A program made the position numbers and the translations under genes. From the NCBI RefSeq assembly GCF_000614145.1, contig NZ_BAKK01000005.1, positions 62,001 to 126,000 of the forward strand: DNA of 64,000 nt, given 5' to 3'. Under the pieces are notes generated by a model. That model ran no database searches, was not told the origin of the DNA, and saw nothing but the letters and a program-made list of their open reading frames with translations. This DNA comes from Bacteroides faecichinchillae JCM 17102. Lineage in GTDB: Bacteria > Bacteroidota > Bacteroidia > Bacteroidales > Bacteroidaceae. Below, in pieces: positions 47,975 through 59,100 of the stretch (position 1 is the stretch's first letter; every line of letters starts with the position of its first letter).

Positions 47975-50317
47975 TTATTTTTTACGACGACGCCACCAAG
48001 TAATAATATAGCCTGCTAACAAGCCTACAGGAATTAGTCCCATGAAAATGATCTGAACCCAAATCAAAGCCCCTTGTCCAATAGACATTTTATCATCAGC
48101 AGGATGTGGACGACTATCATCCACTGGAAATTCACCATGAGAAAGTTCACGGAATACCTCACTAATTAAAGTAAAATTTGATGTACTTATATCATCTCTA
48201 CTGGTAGTTAGTTCACTATTAGCCATGCAATCCGCATCTCCACAAACATAAATACGTTGTTCTTTATCACCAACTTGACGAGTCAAGCGAGTAATCAAAG
48301 GAATAGAATCATTTTTTTCACCAGTCTCCATATTAATTGTTGGATAATCATCCACAAAATCTGTAGTCTGTAGTTCATTCCATGCTTTTGAAGAAGTAGC
48401 AAACAGAACAGTTGATTTAAATCCGCAACTATCATTAACCTGAAACTCTACAGCACCTGGCATTGAAAGTTTTGATCCATATCTCGACATACGACGAAAA
48501 TCACTATTCTCTTTTATTGCTGTTTCTGTAGGATCCAAGAACAACTGATTAGGAGCATATCCTTTCGTTTCTTCTACTACCGTTCCAGGCAAAAAGGTAA
48601 TACCTAAACTCTCAACTAACGGATTCATCAATGGTTGACGGCGAGGCTCACAAGCAATTATCATATCACCTCCACGAGCTAAAAAGCGCTGCACTTTAGC
48701 TATTTCTTCTGGAGTATACGCTTCACGTACGTCTGCTATTACTAAAACATCAATATCTTTAGAAATTTCAGTAGCTGCAGTATCCGCCCTCAAATCCAAG
48801 GTACTTACCCTAAATCCCTGATTAATCAAAGAATGACGAAAAGTTCTGTTCTTAGCAAAAGCGCTATAATCACGTTCACCTCCTTTGTAAATATCACGTT
48901 CACCATGTCCCGTTACAAATGCAACCATAGGAGGAGTTACAACCATTGTCTTTAAAGCAGAAGTTATTTGAGCTTCAAAAGGATCTCGCTGATTATCATC
49001 ATAAATACGCAAGAAGGCTTTTTGCCCGTTTTCACGTTCAAACAAATATACAAAACTATTGTATTCCTCTTCCAAGTTTATTCCTTTAGAAAGTGTCTGT
49101 TTTTTTATCTCTTCTGGAGAAAGAAACATATCAAAGTCATAATCATACGTATCACATAGACGTTGTGCAATTTCCTTATCCGTCATTCCTGGATATTGAG
49201 CATAAAGTCGAGAATTATTATATGCATGATCATAATAGTAGACATATTTCATCTTCATTTCAGGCTTGAAACGAATATAGTCTTCAAACTTACGCATTTC
49301 CCAATTTCTACTACTAGGCATTCCCTTACCAAAATTATCATCCAAAAGATTCACATAAGTAGTTAAAGTCAATCCACCATCGAGTTTTTTCACTACTTCT
49401 TGACTTGGAGGAGTCAATGTATTTGCTTTTGTAGCTGTCGCATCATAATAATACATCAATTTTGGACGTGAAGTAGTATAACCTAATAATAAAGTTACAC
49501 AAATCACACCCACATACTGAGATACTTTACTAAGTCTACTTGTGCTCGTACGTTCGAATTTTAATTTTAAAATAGAAAGAGACAAGAATAATGCAATTAC
49601 AATAATAAAATAGAATAAATCCTCAGTACAAATCATTCCTTTCAAGAATTTATCCGAGCGTCCTGCTAAAGCCAACCAATAAGTTAAATCACGAACAAAA
49701 TCAATATCCTGTCCAACAGAATTCATAAAGTTTAATATAGCAAGAACAGTTAAAGTTCCCACAGCAGCTACTACTTGATAAGCTGTCAATGTAGACATAA
49801 ACAACCCAATAGCTGCATACGCACATACTAACAAGAAAATCCCCAAGACTCCAGTAAAAGCTAGCTGATAATCGAAATTCTCAATAATACATGCTGAATA
49901 AATAAAATAAGCAAATAAAATAATTACCAGAATTAACGCATAAACTAACATAGATACATATTTACCTATGATAATTTGTGTATTTGTAATAGGAGAAGAA
50001 TATAATAGTTTAATTGAACCACTACTATACTCTTTACTCATAAGCCCCATTGTAAGTAACGGAATATAGAGATATAAATTATTCTGCATATCAGAGTAAA
50101 CACCACTGTATCCTACAAGCAGTTTTGCAGTCAAATTATAAGGACGATAATTTAACGCCAAATAACGCAATTGATCCGCAATCAAATCGGAATATGTGAG
50201 TCCGGCCTGAAATGCAAAGATTATAAGAATTAACCATGCAATAGGTGAACAGAAGAGTGTATTCAATTCAGCCTTTGCTATTTTCCATATAGTTTTCATA
50301 CTTATTTCTATTTTCAA
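47975..50317 (-). CDS. Fused ABC-2 permease/GldG-type protein, copy 1
   Basis: 780 aa. Residues about 1-260 form an ABC-2 permease with six membrane helices, including MGLMSKEYSSGSIKLLYSSPITNTQIIIGKY, the coupling region of GldF-like permeases. Residues about 275-735 are an extracytoplasmic GldG/ABC_transp_aux domain (KLDGGLTLTTYVNLLDDNFGKGMP; VAFVTGHGERDIYKGGERDYSAF; YVCGDADCMANSELTTSRDD). A last helix and WWRRRKK tail anchor it. Thus GldF and GldG are one polypeptide. Its ATPase is encoded 9 bp upstream. The signature of gliding itself is absent; this is likely a general Gld-like ABC system. Confidence 0.87.
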   Translation of the reverse strand: MKIEISMKTIWKIAKAELNTLFCSPIAWLILIIFAFQAGLTYSDLIADQLRYLALNYRPYNLTAKLLVGYSGVYSDMQNNLYLYIPLLTMGLMSKEYSSGSIKLLYSSPITNTQIIIGKYVSMLVYALILVIILFAYFIYSACIIENFDYQLAFTGVLGIFLLVCAYAAIGLFMSTLTAYQVVAAVGTLTVLAILNFMNSVGQDIDFVRDLTYWLALAGRSDKFLKGMICTEDLFYFIIVIALFLSLSILKLKFERTSTSRLSKVSQYVGVICVTLLLGYTTSRPKLMYYYDATATKANTLTPPSQEVVKKLDGGLTLTTYVNLLDDNFGKGMPSSRNWEMRKFEDYIRFKPEMKMKYVYYYDHAYNNSRLYAQYPGMTDKEIAQRLCDTYDYDFDMFLSPEEIKKQTLSKGINLEEEYNSFVYLFERENGQKAFLRIYDDNQRDPFEAQITSALKTMVVTPPMVAFVTGHGERDIYKGGERDYSAFAKNRTFRHSLINQGFRVSTLDLRADTAATEISKDIDVLVIADVREAYTPEEIAKVQRFLARGGDMIIACEPRRQPLMNPLVESLGITFLPGTVVEETKGYAPNQLFLDPTETAIKENSDFRRMSRYGSKLSMPGAVEFQVNDSCGFKSTVLFATSSKAWNELQTTDFVDDYPTINMETGEKNDSIPLITRLTRQVGDKEQRIYVCGDADCMANSELTTSRDDISTSNFTLISEVFRELSHGEFPVDDSRPHPADDKMSIGQGALIWVQIIFMGLIPVGLLAGYIITWWRRRKK

Positions 50318-50326
50318 AGTTTATGA

Positions 50327-51250
50327 TTACTTCTTTCCAGAAAGACGAGCAAAAATCTCATCTAAAGAAAGACGTTCTAACTGAATCTCCTCTATTTGCC
50401 AACCTTTAGCAACACTAATAGCAATCATTTTCTCAGTAATGTCCTTCGGGTCTGTAAAATGGAAACGATAATGATGATCACCCAGATCATCTACTTTAGT
50501 AATTCCTTCTAATGTTGCCAATACATCATTAGTAGGAGCATTACCCAAAGTAGCAGTAAAAGAAGTCGGAGCCACATAATTATCAAAATCATCTATAGTT
50601 CCAGAAAACACTACCTTACCCTGCTCAATCATACGGATTTCATCACAAGTAGCCTGTACTTCAGGTAAAATATGTGTAGATAACATTACTGCATGATCGA
50701 CAGCTAACTCTTTGATCAGATTACGAATCTCAACAATCTGATTCGGATCCAAACCATTAGTAGGTTCATCTAATACCACAAACTTAGGATGATGTACAAT
50801 AGCCTGTGCAATACCAATACGTTGTTGATAACCACCTGACAAATTACCAAGCAGCCGAGAACGGAAGTGAGTGACCCCACAACGATCCATTGCACGCTCT
50901 ACAGCTTTCCCAACCTCTCCTGTTTCCATCAAATGAAGATTAGCACAATAAGTTAGATACTCTTCAACAGTCATATCAGGATATAAAGGAGGACGCTGAG
51001 GCAAAAATCCAATGAACTTTTTTGCTTCTACAGGATTTTCACGTAAGTTGATATTATTGATCCAAACATTCCCTTCTGTCTGATTCAAAACACCACATAT
51101 TATGTTCATAGTAGTAGACTTTCCGGCACCGTTAGATCCTAACAACCCAAAAACTCCTTTACTTTTTACTTCAAAATTTATATCGCGAATAGCCCAATCT
51201 ACACTATAACGATGCGACAGGTGCTCTACTCTAACAATTACTTCTTCCAT
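50327..51250 (-). CDS. ABC transporter ATPase (GldA-like), copy 1
   Basis: 307 aa. Walker A GSNGAGKST (about 38-46), Q-loop in GFLPQRPPLYPDMTVEEYL, signature LSGGYQQR, Walker B FVVLDEPTNGLDP and H-loop STH. The C-terminal 80 residues (FTATLGNAPTNDVLATLEG ...) are the accessory domain of GldA/CcmA-type exporters. It drives the fused permease encoded 9 bp downstream. It is a close paralogue of the ATPase at 53598-54536, being identical over long core stretches such as PTNGLDPNQIVEIRNLIKE. Confidence 0.93.
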   Translation of the reverse strand: MEEVIVRVEHLSHRYSVDWAIRDINFEVKSKGVFGLLGSNGAGKSTTMNIICGVLNQTEGNVWINNINLRENPVEAKKFIGFLPQRPPLYPDMTVEEYLTYCANLHLMETGEVGKAVERAMDRCGVTHFRSRLLGNLSGGYQQRIGIAQAIVHHPKFVVLDEPTNGLDPNQIVEIRNLIKELAVDHAVMLSTHILPEVQATCDEIRMIEQGKVVFSGTIDDFDNYVAPTSFTATLGNAPTNDVLATLEGITKVDDLGDHHYRFHFTDPKDITEKMIAISVAKGWQIEEIQLERLSLDEIFARLSGKK

Positions 51251-51281
51251 TATATATTTGTATTTTTAATAGAATATACAT

Positions 51282-53576
51282 TTATCTTCTCTTTCTACGA
51301 GCTAAAATAGTAATTCCGATAGCTGCCAATACGACCGGCATGATCCCATACCACCCATATCTCACCAACTTACGTGCATCACGACTAATATACACTTCAT
51401 TGTCTTTTGGATTAGGGCGCTCTGTATCCAATGGATACTCATCATAAGAAAGCCATTTAAATGTCCCAGTTACTATTGTAAAATTAGTAGATGCATATCC
51501 ATTACGACTTTTACTCATCTCGCCATTACTTACACAATCTGCATCTCCCGCAATCACAATACGTTGTTCTTTATCACCAACTTTACGATCAAGAGCAAGC
51601 ACTGTAGGAATTACTCCTTGTTTTTCTCCTGTTTCTGGGTTGTATTGAGGGATATCATCCAAAAAGTCTGTTGTTTGTAATTCGTTCCAAGATAAAGAGT
51701 CTGTCACAATAATCGGCATGACATTATAACCTTTAGAAACATCAAAAGATAATCCAGTAGCATCTGGCATTGTTACAGTATAACCAAATTCATAAGGACG
51801 TGTATATGGTTTAAAGCGTTCAGCCGCGTCTTTAGTGATATGCCCAATAATTAATGAAGGAGAATCGTTTTCTTTTATTTCAATCAATGTTCCCGGCATA
51901 AAAGTTACTCCAAATTGTTCCACAATAGGATTCATAATATCTTGCCGACGTGCATCACCTAAAATAAAGAGATTACCTCCACGAGCTATATATTTGTTCA
52001 AGCGTTCTTGCTCAACCTCAATAAAAGGAGTTTTTACTTCACTAATAACTACAATGTCAATATCTTCCGGCATATCATCTTTCGCCAAATCTAAAGTAAC
52101 AACATCAAACCCTTGAGTTAACAACGAATGACGAAAATATTGATTTTCAGCAAATCGATTATAGTCACGATCACCTGTTTTATGAATATTACGCATATCA
52201 TGACCTACGAGGAAAGCAACCTTTGGAGACTTTACCACAAAACGTTTGAACGCAGCTGAAATTTCTGTTTCTGATGGATGTTTCTCTGTATCATCGAATA
52301 AACGCAAAATGCTTTTTTGACCATTTTCGCGTTCTACTACACGTATGAAGCGATTACCTTCTGAAGCTAAATCTATTCTTTCTTTTATTTCGTCCGGAGT
52401 TAAAAACATCTTAAGATCTAAATCCAATATATTGGCCATCTTTTTAGCCCGCTCTTCTATAGTCTTACAACCTTCCAAACGGAAATCAAGCTGAGAATTC
52501 GCTTCATCATAATAATAAACATAATCCATTTCTAAATCCGGTTTGAAACGAATATACCGTTCAAATCTTTCGCGATCAGATTTTAATTGACTTGGCAAAC
52601 CAATACCATAATTGTCATCCAGTAGATTGACATAACTAGTAATCTTAAGTTTCCCATCCAACTTATTCATTATATCTTGGCTCACCTGTGTCAATGTATT
52701 ACGACCAGTAGCAGTGGCATCATAGTATAATTTCATTGAAGGTAATGTTGAGACATAACCAATCAATAAAGCCACTACAACAACTACACCATAAGTTCCC
52801 CAAGTTTTTGCATAAGATATTTTACTACGTCCTGCACGAAGTCGCAATACAGAAAGTGTTAGGAAAAACACTATAATTAATAAAAAATAGAGCAAGTCTT
52901 CACTACAAATCATCCCACCGATAAATTCATAGGCCCGACCAGAAATAGAAAGCCAATAAGTAATATCACGTACAAAAGCATAATCCTGTCCAATATCTCC
53001 AACATAATTTAGAGCAGCTAATACAGCCAATGTCCCCATTGCTGCCACTACTTGATAAGAGGTTATACTAGACATGAACAAACCAATTGCACCATAAGCA
53101 CAAATCAATAAATATATTCCTAAAATACCAGTAAATAATAATCCCAGATCAGGATTCTTTATAAATATACTACAAAAAATTCCTATTAAAAATAAAGGAA
53201 GTATCAATACCAAATTATAAATAAGAACTGATATATATTTACCCAATATAATTTGGCTATTAGTCACTGGAGATGAAAATAATAACTTAATAGAGCCACT
53301 ACTATATTCGCGACTCATCAATCCCATAGTCAATAAAGGAATATACAGATAAAGATTACGCAAAAATCCTGGAAAAATTCCCATCCAGCCGGTAAAGATT
53401 GAGGCAGTCACATCCCAAAGGCCATGGCCTAATGCCTGTCCTAATACCTGACGGTCAAAAGCATTTCCAAATGCCACACCTACCTGTACAGCAAAAATAA
53501 CTAAAATAAGCCATGCTACTGGAGAGCAAAACAAAGAACGCAGTTCGGCAATGGCTATCCGATATGTAGTTTTCAT
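51282..53576 (-). CDS. Fused ABC-2 permease/GldG-type protein, copy 2
   Basis: 764 aa, the same architecture as the 47975-50317 product: an N-terminal six-helix ABC-2 permease (MGLMSREYSSGSIKLLFSSPVTNSQIILGKY) and a long extracytoplasmic GldG-type domain (KLDGKLKITSYVNLLDDNYGIGLPS; VAFLVGHDMRNIHKTGDRDYNRF; VIAGDADCVSNGEMSKSRNGYASTNF), then a C-terminal helix and ILARRKRR. The two copies have diverged most in the middle of the GldG part, suggesting different partners or substrates. Gaps are 21 bp after its ATPase and 31 bp before the next ATPase. Confidence 0.87.
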   Translation of the reverse strand: MKTTYRIAIAELRSLFCSPVAWLILVIFAVQVGVAFGNAFDRQVLGQALGHGLWDVTASIFTGWMGIFPGFLRNLYLYIPLLTMGLMSREYSSGSIKLLFSSPVTNSQIILGKYISVLIYNLVLILPLFLIGIFCSIFIKNPDLGLLFTGILGIYLLICAYGAIGLFMSSITSYQVVAAMGTLAVLAALNYVGDIGQDYAFVRDITYWLSISGRAYEFIGGMICSEDLLYFLLIIVFFLTLSVLRLRAGRSKISYAKTWGTYGVVVVVALLIGYVSTLPSMKLYYDATATGRNTLTQVSQDIMNKLDGKLKITSYVNLLDDNYGIGLPSQLKSDRERFERYIRFKPDLEMDYVYYYDEANSQLDFRLEGCKTIEERAKKMANILDLDLKMFLTPDEIKERIDLASEGNRFIRVVERENGQKSILRLFDDTEKHPSETEISAAFKRFVVKSPKVAFLVGHDMRNIHKTGDRDYNRFAENQYFRHSLLTQGFDVVTLDLAKDDMPEDIDIVVISEVKTPFIEVEQERLNKYIARGGNLFILGDARRQDIMNPIVEQFGVTFMPGTLIEIKENDSPSLIIGHITKDAAERFKPYTRPYEFGYTVTMPDATGLSFDVSKGYNVMPIIVTDSLSWNELQTTDFLDDIPQYNPETGEKQGVIPTVLALDRKVGDKEQRIVIAGDADCVSNGEMSKSRNGYASTNFTIVTGTFKWLSYDEYPLDTERPNPKDNEVYISRDARKLVRYGWYGIMPVVLAAIGITILARRKRR

Positions 53577-53597
53577 GTAAATGTTTGAATTATATGA

Positions 53598-54536
53598 TTA
53601 ATCGATTTTGATTCCCTTGCCAGACAATTGTGCAAAAACAGTATCTAATGAATCGCGCTCGAGAATAATCTCACTGGGACGCCACCCTTTTTCTACTCCC
53701 ATTTCAGTGAAACGGCGTGTCATGAAATGGTCATTCCCATCAAAGTGGAACCGGAAACGAGTTGTTGTCAGTTTCTCGACTTTTAAAATACCTTCAATCT
53801 TCTCAAATTCTTCTACTATAGGCGGATTCTCAAATATAGCAACAAAAGTACTAGGTGCCATGTAATTATTAAAATCACGGATAGTACCAGAGAATACTAC
53901 TGTTCCATGTTCGATCATCTTTATCTCATCACAAGTGGCTTGTACTTCAGAAAGAATATGAGTAGACAACATGACTGCACGATCAACAGCAATTTCCTTA
54001 ATCAAATTGCGAATTTCTACAATCTGATTCGGGTCAAGTCCGTTAGTCGGCTCATCTAATACGACAAACAACGGATTGTGTACAATTGCCTGAGCTATAC
54101 CCACACGCTGTTGATATCCTCCGGACAAATTACTAATAAGACGTTTACTAAAGTGCATGATACCACACTTTTCTTTCGCAAAGTCTACAGCTGCTCTGAT
54201 ACTTTTTGGTTCCATCCGGCGGAGTTGCGCACAATAAACCAAATATTCGTCTACCGTAAAATCAGAATACAAAGGCGGTTTTTGAGGAAGAAAACCGATG
54301 TATTTCTTAGCTTCCACCGGATTTTCTCTCAAGCTGATGCCATTTATAAAAACTTCACCCTCTGTCTGATTCAATACTCCACACATGATGTTCATAGTAG
54401 TCGACTTCCCTGCACCATTGGAGCCCAACAGACCAAAAACACCTTTTTTCTTGATTTCAAGATTAATGTCCCGAATAGCCCATTGTACGCTGTAACGATG
54501 TGAAAGGTGTTCTACCCTCACAATAGATTCATTCAT
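53598..54536 (-). CDS. ABC transporter ATPase (GldA-like), copy 2, first gene of the eight-gene unit
   Basis: 312 aa. Walker A GSNGAGKST, Q-loop GFLPQKPPLYSDFTVDEYL, signature LSGGYQQR, Walker B VVLDEPTNGLDP, H-loop STH; C-terminal accessory domain ending SGKGIKID. Paralogue of the 50327-51250 product. All eight genes from here to 40960 run on the minus strand with gaps of 6-50 bp, so a single transcript of about 13.6 kb is likely, though no consensus promoter is visible upstream. Confidence 0.93.
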   Translation of the reverse strand: MNESIVRVEHLSHRYSVQWAIRDINLEIKKKGVFGLLGSNGAGKSTTMNIMCGVLNQTEGEVFINGISLRENPVEAKKYIGFLPQKPPLYSDFTVDEYLVYCAQLRRMEPKSIRAAVDFAKEKCGIMHFSKRLISNLSGGYQQRVGIAQAIVHNPLFVVLDEPTNGLDPNQIVEIRNLIKEIAVDRAVMLSTHILSEVQATCDEIKMIEHGTVVFSGTIRDFNNYMAPSTFVAIFENPPIVEEFEKIEGILKVEKLTTTRFRFHFDGNDHFMTRRFTEMGVEKGWRPSEIILERDSLDTVFAQLSGKGIKID

Positions 54537-55089
54537 AACACTTGTTAATAAGTTAAATATCTTATAAATACATTAAAACACAGAATTGATATATTAGGCT
54601 ATTATAAATAAAGAATGTGTATTTTAACTTTGTGTCGTTCTTGTTTATAAATCCCTAAAAAACTCCGCGAAATTATAAACCTTTATAATTATACGCAAAT
54701 TTTTCAGGTTTTAGTTTTATATGCACTTTTTTTTCAAAAACTTAATAAGTAACATATAGTCAGCAATATATATAATAAATAGACAGTTTACACCAGACAA
54801 CGCATCAAATAAACTCAATTCTCCCAATATTTAATTTCTAAAAGTCAAAAAGTTGCATTTGAAACTTTAACTTTTATTAATCCTTAAGCTAGAATTTGTC
54901 TTTTTTAGCAAATTTAACAAAAAAGGTAAACACCTAATGAACAAAAAGAGAGATACTATCTTTTAAACACATTTAGTCTGTTTCTTAAATTACTTAACTA
55001 AATTATATCTTCCTTCCCCATTAAACCTTTGGTGCCTGTTATTGTCTAACTGAAAAGAATAAAAACATATCTATTACGATACTAAAACC
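54537..55089. other. Divergent intergenic region between the ABC unit and the RND operon
   Basis: 553 bp of very A+T-rich DNA between diverging operons. I searched for TAnnTTTG in both directions and found no convincing case; ACCTTTG at 55026-55032 is a one-mismatch candidate for the RND operon. No gene, repeat array or strong hairpin seen. Confidence 0.6.
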
Positions 55090-56175
55090 ATGAATAAAAA
55101 GACAAAATGGGGCATAATTATCTTAGTAAGTGCCGGAATTATCGGTGGAGGGATCTACTCTCAATTACCAAAAACGAACGATGAATTGGCTGCTGCCGAC
55201 AAAGTGCTGAGCAACAACAAAAAGAATGGAAAAAAAATTCTGAATGTTAATGCTAAGATCATAAAACCACAACTATTAACTGACGGATTTCCAACCATTG
55301 GTTTACTCAAACCTGACGAGGAGGTAGATTTATCTTTTGAAACATCCGGAAAAGTAATTGAAATAAACTTTGAAGAAGGAACAGCTGTAAAAAAAGGGCA
55401 GCTTCTTGCTAAAGTTAATGATCGTCCATTGCAAGCACAATTACAAAGATTACTTGCTCAATTAAAGTTGGCAGAAGATCGTGTGTTTCGCCAAGATGCC
55501 TTATTAAAGCGGGATGCGGTCAGTAAAGAGGCTTATGAACAAGTAAAAACAGACTTAGCCACCCTCAATGCTGATATAGAAATAGTGAAAGCAAACATTG
55601 CATTAACAGAACTGCATGCTCCTTTCGACGGAATAATTGGTCTTCGACAAATCAGTGTCGGATCATATGCCTCGCCAACCACAGTGGTTGCTAAGCTAAC
55701 TAAAATAGCTCCACTAAAAGTTGAGTTTTCTGTACCGGAACGTTACGCTACACAAATAAAAAAAGGTACCAATCTTACTTTTAAGGTTGAAGGGAAGCTA
55801 GATGCATTCAATGCGCAAGTGTATGCGGTTGAATCCGCCATTGATCCTGATCTGCATCAGTTTACCGCCCGCGCGCTCTATCCGAACACTAATCGCGCAT
55901 TACTTCCCGGTCGTTATGCTAACATCTTATTAAAAAAGGAAGAAATACCTAATGCCATTGCTATCCCGACAGAAGCTATCCAACCGGAAATGGGTAAGGA
56001 TAAAGTGTTCTTATATAAATCCGGCAAAGTTGAACCAGTAGAAGTGACGACAGGAATCCGTAATGAATCCGAAGTACAAATTATCCGGGGATTACAAGTT
56101 GGAGACACCATCATTACTTCCGGAATCTTGCAACTTCGTCTGGGCTTGCCCGTCACTTTGGATAACATTGACTAA
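55090..56175 (+). CDS. RND efflux periplasmic adaptor (membrane fusion protein)
   Basis: 361 aa. N-terminal membrane anchor (WGIIILVSAGIIGGGIYSQL), then lipoyl half-motifs (VIEINFEEGTAVKKGQLLAKVNDRPLQAQL and ELHAPFDGIIGLRQISVGSYAS) around an alpha-hairpin with AQLKLAEDRVFRQDALLKRDAVSKEAYEQ. A beta-barrel and membrane-proximal domain (IPTEAIQPEMGKDKVFLYKSGKVEPVEV) follow. It bridges the RND pump to TolC. First gene of a three-gene operon, 12 bp before the pump gene. Confidence 0.95.
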   Translation: MNKKTKWGIIILVSAGIIGGGIYSQLPKTNDELAAADKVLSNNKKNGKKILNVNAKIIKPQLLTDGFPTIGLLKPDEEVDLSFETSGKVIEINFEEGTAVKKGQLLAKVNDRPLQAQLQRLLAQLKLAEDRVFRQDALLKRDAVSKEAYEQVKTDLATLNADIEIVKANIALTELHAPFDGIIGLRQISVGSYASPTTVVAKLTKIAPLKVEFSVPERYATQIKKGTNLTFKVEGKLDAFNAQVYAVESAIDPDLHQFTARALYPNTNRALLPGRYANILLKKEEIPNAIAIPTEAIQPEMGKDKVFLYKSGKVEPVEVTTGIRNESEVQIIRGLQVGDTIITSGILQLRLGLPVTLDNID

Positions 56176-56187
56176 AACCTTCCCAGT

Positions 56188-59100
56188 ATGAATATATCTG
56201 AATTAAGTATACGCCGTCCAGTATTAGCCACGGTACTCACGATCATTATTCTTCTCTTTGGATTCATCGGATACAACTACTTGGGTGTTCGTGAATATCC
56301 ATCGGTAGACAATCCAATTATTTCAGTCAGTTGTTCCTATCCCGGTGCTAATGCCGATGTAATCGAGAATCAAATTACCGAACCATTGGAACAAAACATT
56401 AACGGTATTCCGGGAATTCGTTCTCTATCCAGTGTCAGTCAGCAAGGACAATCCCGCATTACAGTGGAGTTTGAATTATCGGTAGACCTTGAAACTGCAG
56501 CGAATGATGTTCGCGACAAAGTGTCTCGCGCCCAACGTTATCTTCCTCGCGACTGTGACCCGCCTACTGTTTCAAAAGCTGATGCAGATGCTATGCCTAT
56601 CTTAATGGTAGCACTTCAAAGCGATAAACGTTCACTACTTGAATTAAGTGAAATTGCCGATTTGACTGTAAAAGAACAATTACAAACCATTTCTGATGTA
56701 AGTAGTGTGTCTATCTGGGGAGAGAAACGTTATTCAATGCGTCTTTGGCTGGACCCAACAAAAATGGCAGGATATGGCATTACACCTATTGACATAAAAA
56801 ATGCGGTAGATAATGAAAATGTAGAACTTCCTTCCGGTAGTATCGAGGGAAATACTACAGAATTGACGATTCGTACATTAGGACTCATGCATACGGCAGA
56901 AGAGTTCAATAATTTGATCATAAAGGAATCTAATAATCAGATTGTACGTTTCAGCGATATAGGGCGAGCGGAACTAGGTCCGGCAGATATCAAAAGCTAC
57001 ATGAAAATGAATGGAGTACCGATGGTGGGAGTTGTAGTAATTCCACAGCCCGGTGCTAACCATATCGAAATTGCCGATGCTGTTTATCAGCGTATGGAGC
57101 AGATGAAGAAAGATTTGCCAGAGGATGTACATTACAATTATGGATTCGATAATACTCAATTTATTCGTGCCTCTATCAATGAGGTTAAGTCAACGGTATA
57201 TGAGGCTTTCATATTAGTCATTATCATTATTTTTCTTTTTTTACGCGACTGGCGTGTAACATTGGTACCTTGTATTGTGATTCCAGTATCACTGATCGGT
57301 GCATTCTTTGTAATGTATCTGGCAGGATTCTCCATCAATGTACTTTCCATGCTAGCCATTGTACTCTCCGTAGGACTTGTGGTGGACGATGCAATCGTAA
57401 TGACGGAAAATATCTATATACGTATTGAACGTGGGATGAGTCCAAAAGAGGCAGGTATTGAGGGAGCTAAAGAAATCTTCTTTGCCGTCATTTCAACTAC
57501 TATTACGTTAGTAGCTGTGTTTTTCCCAATTGTTTTCATGGAAGGTACTACCGGACGTTTGTTCCGAGAATTTAGTATCGTAATCTCCGGTTCGGTAATC
57601 ATTTCATCATTTGCTGCATTGACTTTTACTCCAATGCTGGCAACCAAGCTACTCGTAAAAAGAGATCAGAAGAATTGGTTTTACCGTAAGACCGAACCAT
57701 TCTTCAATGGATTGAACAACATATATAGTCGCTCATTGGCAGCTTTCCTAAGTAAACGCTGGATTGCTATTCCTTTCACTCTCATCACGATTTGCGTAAT
57801 TGGATATTTATGGAACACAATTCCCGCAGAAATGGCGCCATTAGAGGACCGATCACAAATCACGATCAATACACGTGGTGCTGAAGGTATCACTTATGAA
57901 TATATTCGCGATTATACGGAAGATATTAACCAACTTGTGGATTCTATACTACCGGATGCAGAAGCAATTACAGCCCGAGTATCGAGTGGTAGTGGAAATG
58001 TCCGTATTACCTTGAAAGATATGAAAGATCGTGACTATACTCAGATGGAAGTTGCTGAGAAGATATCTAAAGCCGTACAAAGTAAAACAATGGCACGTTC
58101 GTTCGTGCAACAGCAGTCTTCTTTTGGAGGAAGACGAGGAAGCATGCCTGTTCAATATGTGCTACAAGCAACCAATCTGGAAAAATTGGAGGAAGTTCTA
58201 CCTAAATTTATGGCTAAGGTATATGAGAATCCGATCTTTCAGATGGCGGATGTGGACTTGAAGTTCAGTAAACCGGAAGCACGTATTCAAATAAACCGTG
58301 ATAAAGCGAGTGTTATGGGTGTAAGTACCAAAAATATAGCGCAAACATTACAATACGGTTTGAGTGGTCAGCGAATGGGATATTTCTACATGAACGGAAA
58401 GCAATATGAAATTCTTGGCGAAATTAATCGTCAGCAACGTAATAAGCCGTCCGATTTGAAAGCGATTTATATCCGAAGCAATAACGGAGAAATGATACAA
58501 TTAGATAACTTGATAGAGTTAGTCAATGGTATCGCTCCGCCGAAATTATACCGCTACAATCGTTTTGTATCTGCCACTATATCCGCCGGACTTGCTGATG
58601 GAAAAACCATTGGCCAAGGATTGGAAGAGATGGATAAGATTGCGAAAGAGACGCTGGATGATTCTTTCCGTACAGCACTGGCCGGTGACTCCAAAGAATA
58701 TCGTGAAAGTTCTTCCAGTCTTATGTTTGCTTTCATTTTGGCCATTCTGCTGATTTACTTGATTCTGGCAGCTCAATTTGAAAGTTTCAAAGATCCATTG
58801 GTAATCATGCTGACAGTGCCTTTGGCTATTGCCGGAGCTTTAGTATTTATGCACTTCAGTGGAATCACGATGAATATTTTCAGCCAGATCGGTATTATCA
58901 TGTTAATTGGTCTAGTAGCAAAGAACGGTATCTTAATTGTAGAATTTGCCAACCAGAAACAGGAAACCGGTATCGACAAGATGTCGGCTATTAAAGACGC
59001 AGCCTTACAACGTCTTCGTCCGATTTTGATGACAAGTGCTTCTACGGTATTGGGATTAATCCCACTCGCATTTGCCACCGGTGAAGGTTGTAATCAGCGT

